NCBI GenBank assembly: GCA_947372365.1 | Contig: CANBTK010000017.1 | Coordinates: 1-12,000, forward strand | Direction of reading: 5' to 3' | From: Flavipsychrobacter stenotrophus | GTDB taxonomy: Bacteria > Bacteroidota > Bacteroidia > Chitinophagales > Chitinophagaceae | Length of the DNA: 12,000 bases | Shown here: positions 7,358-12,000 of the stretch, in pieces | Layout: every line of letters begins with the position of its first letter | How positions within the stretch are numbered: position 1 is the stretch's first letter | Program-made: the position numbers and the translations under genes | The notes under the pieces: model-generated | What the model saw: the letters and a program-made list of their open reading frames with translations, nothing else | Told to the model about the DNA's origin: nothing | Database searches by the model: none

Positions 7358-9190
7358 ATGAAAAATAGGAACTTAAACCCCAACCTGCGCTATGCCGTTT
7401 TATTTTTGGTTGCGCTGCTTTGTAACACTTATGGCAAGGCACAAACCATAACCACATTTGCGGGCACAGGCACCGCTGGCTTTACTGGTGATGGCGGCGC
7501 AGCTGTAGCTGCGCGGATAGAAAACCCATGGGGGGCTACCTGCGACTCATCAGGCAACTTATACTTTACTGATGGTACTAACCAGGTGATACGAAAGGTA
7601 ACCCCTGCAGGTATTATTTCAACAATTGCCGGGGTGCCAGGCTCTTCCGGCGAATCAGGCGATGGTGGCCCTGCTACGGCAGCCCTCATGACAATACCCC
7701 GCGCACTTGCTGTAGGCAAAGGTGGTAATATCTATATAATAGACGACAATTTCGCCCTGCGCAAAATTGACCCATCTGGCACAATATCTACAGTTGCAGG
7801 CACTGCATATTCATACGGCCTATCAGGCGATGGCGGCCCTGCTACCGCAGCCAGGCTCCATTCCCCTATTGCAGTTGCTGCCGACAGGGCTGGTAACGTT
7901 TATATAGCAGAATGGCTGGCCAATAAGATACGTAAGATAGATACTGCTGGCATTATAACCACCTATGCCGGTAATGGTTCAGGCGGCTTTAGCGGCGATG
8001 GCGGGCCTGCGACAGCAGCGCAGATTGATACGCCGCTTGCCCTCGCTGTTGATACGGCAGGCAACCTATATGTAAGTTGCTACAGCAGCCGGGTGCGCAA
8101 AATAAGTGCTTCCGGCACAATCACTACCATTGCTGGTACGGGTGTTTTTGGCTATACTGGCGATGGCGGCAGTGCGGCATCGGCTAAAATTGGCTATGTG
8201 TGGGGTATTGTTGCCGACAAATCGGGCAACTTGTACATGAGCGACAATTACTTTAACAGGGTGCGCAGGATTTCAGCCACAGGCATTATAACCTCTATTG
8301 TTGCCTGGGGTGGCTATGGTTATGCAGGCGATGGTGGCCCGTCAACCAGTTGTATGTTGGCACAGCCAATGGGGGTAACTATTGACAGTATCGGTAACTT
8401 ACTGATCGCAGACATGGATAATAACCGCATCAGGAAGGTTGACATTTGTAGGCCCCTTGTAGCCAATGTTTCAGGCTTATCTTCAATATGCTATGGCGAT
8501 ACTACCATCTTTGCAGATATTACAGTAGGTGGTTCATGGTCTAGCAGCAACCCATTAGTAGCTTCGGTAAATAGCGCCACTGGCAAGGTTACAGGCATAG
8601 CGGGTGGTACTGCCACTATTACTTACGGGGTTACTACGGCTTGTGGCACTACAGTTGCCACGCATCCCATTACAATTATTCAGCCCTATGCCGGGCATAT
8701 TACAGGGTTCGACAGCGTTTGCCCGGGTTCTACCTTGCCATTGCACGATGGTACGGCTGGCGGCACATGGAGCAGTGCCGATAATTCTATTGCTACGGTT
8801 TCCGCTGCAGGCCTTGTAACTGGCGTGGCAAACGGTACAGTTGCAATAAGGTATATAGCATCTGGCATATGCGGTGCCGATACTGCAAGCTTCACCGTTG
8901 TGGTGCGCACCAATGGCTTGTGCAATACTGGTGTTTCCGGTTTGCAGCAGGCAGGTGGTTTTGATGTTTTCCCTAACCCAAGCCATGGCTCTTTTACCAT
9001 CAAAATGCCATCGTTTTCAGGCGAAGGGGCGCAGGCCGTAGTCGCCGACTTGCTGGGCAGGAAGGTAGCCACATTTACCATAGCCGATGGCCGTGATACC
9101 AATGTTTCACTGGCGGTGCCCCCAGGCCTTTATTTCTTAACTGTTGATGTAAACGGTGAGCGCATTACCCGTAAATTGACCGTGGAGTAA
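7358..9190 (+). CDS. Secreted NHL-repeat and Ig-like (BIG2-type) protein with T9SS sorting domain
   Basis: A 610-residue exported protein. Residues 1-29 form a signal peptide ending in GKAQ. Residues 31-362 contain six NHL-type beta-propeller repeats of 55-57 residues; the GDGG motif recurs at 44, 101, 157, 213, 268 and 324, each followed by PATAA-like sequence, then DxxGNLYIAD-like and IRKI-like segments. Six blades are enough for one propeller. Two Ig-like domains of about 75 residues follow (366-440 and 445-516), both with GGTWSSxN and VTGxAxGTATI patterns typical of bacterial BIG2 domains. Each has one cysteine pair (378/429 and 455/504) that could form a disulfide. Residues 535-610 are a type A T9SS C-terminal domain: FDVFPNPSHGSFTI, DLLGRKV and GLYFLTVDVNGERITRKLTV. 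It should therefore be exported by Sec and then moved to the cell surface or medium by the type IX system. The propeller's ligand is unknown; adhesion or glycan binding is a guess. Confidence 0.93.
   Translation: MKNRNLNPNLRYAVLFLVALLCNTYGKAQTITTFAGTGTAGFTGDGGAAVAARIENPWGATCDSSGNLYFTDGTNQVIRKVTPAGIISTIAGVPGSSGESGDGGPATAALMTIPRALAVGKGGNIYIIDDNFALRKIDPSGTISTVAGTAYSYGLSGDGGPATAARLHSPIAVAADRAGNVYIAEWLANKIRKIDTAGIITTYAGNGSGGFSGDGGPATAAQIDTPLALAVDTAGNLYVSCYSSRVRKISASGTITTIAGTGVFGYTGDGGSAASAKIGYVWGIVADKSGNLYMSDNYFNRVRRISATGIITSIVAWGGYGYAGDGGPSTSCMLAQPMGVTIDSIGNLLIADMDNNRIRKVDICRPLVANVSGLSSICYGDTTIFADITVGGSWSSSNPLVASVNSATGKVTGIAGGTATITYGVTTACGTTVATHPITIIQPYAGHITGFDSVCPGSTLPLHDGTAGGTWSSADNSIATVSAAGLVTGVANGTVAIRYIASGICGADTASFTVVVRTNGLCNTGVSGLQQAGGFDVFPNPSHGSFTIKMPSFSGEGAQAVVADLLGRKVATFTIADGRDTNVSLAVPPGLYFLTVDVNGERITRKLTVE
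7448..8442 (+). repeat. Six tandem coding repeats (NHL propeller blades)
   Basis: Six degenerate repeats of about 165-171 bp encode the propeller blades. The best conserved core at DNA level encodes GDGGPATAA and occurs at regular intervals. Divergence is at the level expected of old protein repeats, not of a recent tandem expansion. Confidence 0.8.
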
Positions 9191-9276
9191 TTTCGCCTTA
9201 TACTGTACCTAAAAATTATTATGTTTTTTTGGGGCTTTTGAGGCACTTTTAACGAGCTGCTTTCACTTGGTTTATA

Positions 9277-9296
9277 TTTCTATTTGTTAATAGAAA
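9277..9296. repeat. Perfect AT-rich palindrome, possible operator
   Basis: TTTCTATT at 9277-9284 pairs with AATAGAAA at 9289-9296 around a TGTT centre. The stem is 8 bp and AT-rich, with no T-run behind it, so it is a poor terminator. It lies 14 bp left of the direct repeat pair, which makes a second protein-binding site a reasonable alternative. Confidence 0.4.
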
Positions 9297-9309
9297 ATGC
9301 CTTAAAATT

Positions 9310-9341
9310 ACCGTTCGTGAATAAAAACGACCGTTCGTGAA
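9310..9341 (+). promoter_or_regulatory. Tandem 12-bp direct repeats, candidate LytTR-family operator
   Basis: ACCGTTCGTGAA occurs at 9310-9321 and again at 9330-9341, exactly 20 bp apart and so close to two helical turns. LytTR-family regulators (AgrA, ComE, AlgR) typically bind paired direct repeats about two turns apart, and the AlgR core CCGTTCGTC differs from CCGTTCGTG here only in the last base. A LytTR regulator is encoded at 10184-10921. The second copy is also part of a small inverted repeat (ACGA-ccgt-TCGT, 9327-9338), so a dimeric TetR-like regulator remains possible. The repeats are seen directly; the regulator assignment is inference. Confidence 0.5.
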
Positions 9342-9346
9342 GTTTT

Positions 9347-9377
9347 TTTGGTAGTTACGGTGGGTAAAGATAGATTG
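9347..9377 (+). promoter_or_regulatory. Weak promoter-like pair behind the direct repeats
   Basis: TTTG at 9347-9350 and TAGATTG at 9371-9377 are 20 bp apart. The second lacks one T of the TAnnTTTG consensus. A weak promoter with paired sites just upstream (repeat ends 5 bp before the TTTG) is the usual arrangement for activation. A second partial -7 match, TGATTTTG at 9414-9421, has poor -33 spacing. Confidence 0.3.
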
Positions 9378-9429
9378 CATCAGGTTTGTTATGGTATGTG
9401 TGGTTATATAATGTGATTTTGGGGATACT

Positions 9430-9492
9430 ATGGCTGGCTCACCTCTTATTTGCTTTTTAGCAGCCCGTAAGATCTTATTTACGCTATTGTGA
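9430..9492 (+). CDS. Possible 20-residue hydrophobic micropeptide
   Basis: ATG at 9430 opens a 20-codon frame ending at TGA 9490-9492. The peptide starts MAGSPLICFLAARK and ends ILFTLL; it is hydrophobic with one Arg-Lys pair in the middle, a composition seen in small membrane peptides. The stop lies 16 bp before the terminator-like hairpin. Frames of this length occur often by chance, and there is no Shine-Dalgarno sequence (not expected in this phylum), so this is only a candidate. Confidence 0.2.
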   Translation: MAGSPLICFLAARKILFTLL

Positions 9493-9508
9493 AAAGCTAC
9501 CTCACCTC

Positions 9509-9543
9509 TTTAAATGCCCCGGCTAACCACCGGGGCATTTAAA
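9509..9543 (+). terminator. Strong hairpin, probable terminator of a plus-strand transcript
   Basis: TTTAAATGCCCCGG at 9509-9522 pairs perfectly with CCGGGGCATTTAAA at 9530-9543 around a 7-nt loop. The GC-rich upper stem over an AT-rich base, followed by tttataggc, can act as a terminator for plus-strand transcription. The T tail is short. It could end the candidate small transcript or readthrough from the NHL gene 319 bp upstream. As the sequence is symmetrical it may also act in the other direction behind the RRM terminator. Confidence 0.6.
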
Positions 9544-9551
9544 TTTATAGG

Positions 9552-9583
9552 CATAAAAAAAATCCCGCAGCATGGCGGGATTT
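9552..9583 (-). terminator. Rho-independent terminator of the RRM gene
   Basis: On the minus strand AAATCCCGC (opposite 9575-9583) pairs with GCGGGATTT (opposite 9560-9568) around a 6-nt loop, and the stem runs directly into eight Ts (opposite 9555-9562). It lies about 60 bp behind the stop codon of the RRM gene. This is a textbook intrinsic terminator in that direction. Confidence 0.88.
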
Positions 9584-9641
9584 CCAGAATTAGTTACGCT
9601 TAATGCTTGCTAACTTAAAAGAAACGCAAGCGCTGAATCTA

Positions 9642-10028
9642 TTAATAATTTTTATTGAAATTGTTGTTGTACCCGCCACTGTTACTGTTGGGGTTATTGT
9701 AGCCACCTGGCCTTGGGGTGGTACGCGGCTTAAACGGCCTTGCGCCACCGCTATTGTTGCCATAACTGCCTTGGCCAGGGCGGGTGTTGCTCTGCTTGGC
9801 TTCTTTTACCGAGATGATGTTCCCTTCAAAGAAACTAAAGTCCAGGTTATCAATAGCATCCTGTGCTGCGGTATTGTCCTGCATTTCTACGAAGCCAAAG
9901 CCCCTTGACATGCCGGTTGCATTATCTACAATTACTTTTGCAGATAAGATTTCACCAAATTCTGAAAAGAGTTTGCGCAGGCCTTCTGCGACGGTTTCCG
10001 GGTTGAGATTACCAACAAAAATGTTCAT
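9642..10028 (-). CDS. Small RRM-type RNA-binding protein
   Basis: A 128-residue protein with one complete RNA recognition motif at residues 1-78: RNP2 is IFVGNL (3-8) and RNP1 is RGFGFVEM (42-49), with the aromatic residues that stack on RNA in place. The spacing and the GNLNPETVAEGLRKLFSEFGEI opening match the small bacterial RRM proteins found in cyanobacteria and Bacteroidota. Residues 79-128 form a low-complexity tail rich in Gly, Asn, Pro, Arg and Tyr (PGGYNNPNSNSGGYNNNF), probably disordered. It acts in the cytoplasm on RNA; cold-shock or post-transcriptional roles are known for relatives, but targets here are unknown. It has its own terminator and is separated from the LytTR regulator by 155 bp, so it is likely a single-gene unit. 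Confidence 0.95.
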   Translation of the reverse strand: MNIFVGNLNPETVAEGLRKLFSEFGEILSAKVIVDNATGMSRGFGFVEMQDNTAAQDAIDNLDFSFFEGNIISVKEAKQSNTRPGQGSYGNNSGGARPFKPRTTPRPGGYNNPNSNSGGYNNNFNKNY

Positions 10029-10183
10029 AAGCGTTTATATAAATAAACAATGAGTTACTAAATACTACGGTTAAAAAAGAGTTACAAGATACTTATTATT
10101 TTTCAAAAAAGGCATTGATGTTCCAATTAATCAAACTTTTTTTTGCTAGTAAGAGCATCTGTGTAGCAAGGACCGCCGCATCT
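10029..10183. other. AT-rich gap between RRM and LytTR genes
   Basis: Both flanking genes are on the minus strand, so this holds the RRM promoter and the end of the two-component transcript. I see no perfect TAnnTTTG element and no hairpin with a T-run in the minus direction; the inverted pair TTGCTA/TAGCAA near 10152-10171 is followed by As and not Ts on that strand. Confidence 0.5.
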
Positions 10184-10921
10184 TTACCAACCGAGCAATG
10201 TTTTCAATTTTGCCATGCCGCTCTTGCTCACCAGTACTTTAGCGCCACAATGCAGCAGGGCTATGTGGCTTTCTTTTTCGTAAGGCTCTATTTTCGATAG
10301 CTGGCTCACTGGCACAAAGAACGACCTGTGTACCCTTACAAATTGCTGCGGGTCAAGCGTTTGCTCTATGTGCGACAGGGTGCTTTTTTTCAGGTAGCTG
10401 CCGTCTTTGGTGAATATTTTTATGTAGTCGTCGCTGGCTTCAATGTAGTAGATGTCCTGCGCTGGTATTATTTTAATAGAGCCATTATCTTTTACCACAA
10501 TCCTGTGCTGGTAGCCTTCGTAAACCTGTGTGTCAACCACAGGTGATGCAAGTGCCCCTTTCTTTTCGCCGGCAGTAGCCAGCCATTTATTCACAGCTTT
10601 ATCAAACCGCTCTTTTGTTACCGGCTTCAAAATATAGTCAATGGCATGCGTTTCGAATGCCTTTAGCGCATACTCGTCAAAAGCAGTGGTGAAGATAACT
10701 GAGGGGGGATTATCCAGCAGCTCCAGCATCTCAAAGCCGTTGAAGCGCGGCATTTGCACGTCAAGGAATATGAGGTCGGGCTTCAGTTCCTGCACGGCTT
10801 TAAAACCCTCGAAGCCATCGGCGCATTCGGCTATTACTTCTATTTCCTTGTGTGGCTGTAGTAAAGCCCTCACCAGCTGCCTTGCCAGTGGCTCATCGTC
10901 AATTATAATAACTTTATACAT
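10184..10921 (-). CDS. LytTR-family response regulator
   Basis: A 245-residue transcription regulator. Residues 1-115 form a receiver domain with the acidic pair Asp8/Asp9 (IIIDDEPLA), phosphoacceptor Asp54 (LIFLDVQMP), Thr78/Thr79 (VIFTTAFDEYA) and Lys99 (YILKPV). Residues about 138-244 form a LytTR DNA-binding domain: IYYIEASDDYIKIFTKDGSYLKKSTL, then FVRVHRSFFVPVSQLSKIE. All signal-transfer residues are intact. The ATG lies inside the last codons of the sensor kinase (8-bp overlap), so the two are translationally coupled and almost certainly form a working pair. LytTR proteins bind paired direct repeats; a candidate pair lies at 9310-9341. Confidence 0.96.
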   Translation of the reverse strand: MYKVIIIDDEPLARQLVRALLQPHKEIEVIAECADGFEGFKAVQELKPDLIFLDVQMPRFNGFEMLELLDNPPSVIFTTAFDEYALKAFETHAIDYILKPVTKERFDKAVNKWLATAGEKKGALASPVVDTQVYEGYQHRIVVKDNGSIKIIPAQDIYYIEASDDYIKIFTKDGSYLKKSTLSHIEQTLDPQQFVRVHRSFFVPVSQLSKIEPYEKESHIALLHCGAKVLVSKSGMAKLKTLLGW

Positions 10922-11972
10922 TGGTTTGTGGTATTTTCAGGATAGTGGTAAAAGTATCTTCGCCCTTAATTGTTTCCAGCAAATCGGTGCGGGCGTACAG
11001 CAGGTAAAGCCTGCGCCCTACGCCTTCCAGCCCAAAGCCGGTGCCACGGGGCGGTTGCAAATTAGGGTCGAAGGGGTTAGTAATAGTTAAAGAAAGCATC
11101 GGCCCGTCGCTAATGATGCTGATAGTTATCTGTACAGCCCCGGTCTTGCTATATAGCCCGAACTTAATAGCGTTTTCTAATATCGGCTGAAACAGGAACG
11201 GCGGTACAGTGGTGCTTGAGTCATATTTTTTCTCAAATTTAACCTGCAGCCTGTCGCCAAAGCGCACAGACTCTATAGCAAGGTACGACTCAATATAGGC
11301 AAGTTCTTCGCTAATGGTTATCTTGTCTTCAGCTTCCCGTTTTACCGAACTGCGCAAAAAGTCCGATAGCTTGCCTATCATTTCCTGTGCCCTGTCTGGC
11401 GCTATCATTACCAGCGCACTTATAGAATTAAGGCTGTTGTATAAAAAGTGGGGCTGTAGCTGCTGCCTCAATTTAAACAACTCTGCATCCCTTAGCAGTA
11501 CTGCTGCATCGGCATGTTGCTGGAAACGGCTGTCCAGTTCATTAATGTTCTTCTTTAATGCGCTGCTCGATATTATCCAGCTATAAAAAATCCAGGTAAT
11601 TAAAAACCGTATGGGCAATGAACCCTCCAGCCAGCCAATATAGTAAGCCCAGCCTACAAAGTTAGGGTTGTCATTTGCAGGCCTCATCCACCATTTCAGC
11701 ACATGCCATTCTATATAGCTGGTGCCAATTGCAAACACCAGCGCTATAAAAAGCGAGTAGGTAAAAAGTGTCACTTTGGTAGGGTAGGCCCTGATGAGCA
11801 GTATTGCTGACCACAATGAAATACAAATAAGCAGTATGCTGCATACAGTATCGGCAATAGCAATATTCCATACAAAACCGAAGAGGTAATGCAGGAAATA
11901 GAGATGAGCCGACGTACCTGCAAGTACAAGCGCAAGGACTACCCAGTGAATATTTTTGTTGATTATACGCAA
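10914..11972 (-). CDS. LytS-type membrane sensor histidine kinase
   Basis: A 352-residue kinase. Four membrane helices lie near 9-31, 36-61, 66-88 and 119-138; there is no large extracellular sensor domain, so the signal is probably sensed in or near the membrane. A short linker (139-165) leads to the His_kinase domain of the LytS type, with the phosphoaccepting His175 in LRQQLQPHFLYNSLNSI. The ATPase domain follows: N-box PILENAIKFGLY around Asn267 and G-box GTGFGLEGVGRRL at 310-322. It phosphorylates the LytTR regulator whose gene overlaps its end by 8 bp. The start codon is TTG at 11972; an in-frame stop lies nine codons upstream, with no ATG between them, and no ATG, GTG or TTG is available downstream before about residue 50. 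A partial -7 match (TAGTTTAG) lies just upstream on the minus strand. Confidence 0.93.
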   Translation of the reverse strand: MRIINKNIHWVVLALVLAGTSAHLYFLHYLFGFVWNIAIADTVCSILLICISLWSAILLIRAYPTKVTLFTYSLFIALVFAIGTSYIEWHVLKWWMRPANDNPNFVGWAYYIGWLEGSLPIRFLITWIFYSWIISSSALKKNINELDSRFQQHADAAVLLRDAELFKLRQQLQPHFLYNSLNSISALVMIAPDRAQEMIGKLSDFLRSSVKREAEDKITISEELAYIESYLAIESVRFGDRLQVKFEKKYDSSTTVPPFLFQPILENAIKFGLYSKTGAVQITISIISDGPMLSLTITNPFDPNLQPPRGTGFGLEGVGRRLYLLYARTDLLETIKGEDTFTTILKIPQTNV

Positions 11973-12000
11973 AGCTGTTGCTAAACTACATAAAGGTTAA

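Larger units (their letters stand above)
9380..9545 (+). ncRNA. Candidate small transcript ending in a strong hairpin
   Basis: If the weak promoter at 9347-9377 is used, a transcript of about 160 nt would run to the hairpin at 9509-9543. It resembles no RNA family I can recognise. It holds a small internal hairpin (TGCT-tttt-AGCA, 9451-9462) and two copies of CTCACCTCTT (9438-9447 and 9501-9510). The support is only the layout: regulatory sites on the left, a terminator-like hairpin on the right, and no other gene they could serve. Confidence 0.25.
9191..9641. other. 451-bp gap between convergent genes, with regulatory-looking content
   Basis: No conventional gene lies here. The gap contains an AT-rich palindrome (9277-9296), a 12-bp direct repeat pair (9310-9341), a weak promoter-like pair (9347-9377), a 20-codon ORF (9430-9492) and two hairpins (9509-9543 and 9560-9583). 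The elements are too many for an ordinary gap between two gene ends, because no flanking gene starts here. I see no convincing terminator directly behind the NHL gene. Confidence 0.6.

Noticed and set aside
7448..8442. Regular repeats of about 168 bp considered as a CRISPR or satellite array
   Set aside because: They are in frame and encode NHL propeller blades; conservation is in the protein pattern, with no constant repeat and variable spacer.
8555..9102. Minus-strand open frames within the NHL/Ig-like gene
   Set aside because: They are antisense to well-supported Ig-like and T9SS domains, with Cys/Asn- or Pro/Ala-rich translations and no domain.
9310..9341. Direct repeat pair considered as a CRISPR remnant or transposon target-site duplication
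   Set aside because: The repeats are only 12 bp with an 8-bp spacer, and no insertion sequence or cas-like gene is present.
9603..9908. Plus-strand open frame of 101 codons
   Set aside because: It is antisense to the RRM gene, including both RNP motifs. It is not a product of the candidate transcript, which would end before it.
10150..10175. Inverted pair TTGCTA/TAGCAA as terminator of the two-component operon
   Set aside because: The stem is only 6 bp with a 14-15-nt loop, and on the minus strand it is followed by As and not Ts.

Overview
The window looks like chromosomal DNA of a member of the Bacteroidota, most likely in the Chitinophagaceae/Sphingobacteriales range. The evidence is: several gene starts sit just downstream of the phylum's promoter type (TTG ... 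TAnnTTTG) with no Shine-Dalgarno sequence; there is a gliding/T9SS-type C-terminal sorting domain, a LytS/LytTR two-component pair, a small RRM RNA-binding protein with a Gly/Asn-rich tail, and short-spacer lipoprotein and signal peptides. The genus is an inference. I see no mobile element, tRNA, rRNA or CRISPR array.

Left part (1-930, minus strand): a two-gene unit. A PEBP/YbhB-type lipoprotein is followed after 5 bp by an exported thioredoxin-like protein that runs off the left edge. Middle part (1176-9190, plus strand): five genes in a row, four of them preceded by a recognisable promoter-like element. They are a Kup-type potassium transporter with a strong terminator behind it, an exported protein of unknown function, a five-helix membrane protein carrying a SRPBCC domain that topology places in the periplasm, a secreted transglutaminase-like protein with a long Lys-rich helical tail, and a large secreted NHL-repeat/Ig-like protein with a T9SS sorting signal. 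Most products are exported, so this is largely a cell-envelope neighbourhood.

Right part (9642-11972, minus strand): the RRM protein with its own terminator, then a LytTR response regulator whose start overlaps the end of a LytS-type sensor kinase.

The most interesting stretch is the 451-bp gap between the convergent genes at 9190 and 9642. It holds an AT-rich palindrome, two copies of a 12-bp direct repeat exactly 20 bp apart, a weak promoter-like pair directly behind the repeats, a 20-codon hydrophobic small ORF, and a 14-bp-stem hairpin. The repeat core (CCGTTCGTG) closely resembles the CCGTTCGTC core bound by AlgR, a LytTR-family regulator, and a LytTR regulator is encoded about 0.85 kb away. 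My working hypothesis is an unannotated, LytTR-controlled small RNA or micropeptide gene on the plus strand. This is inference from sequence pattern only.
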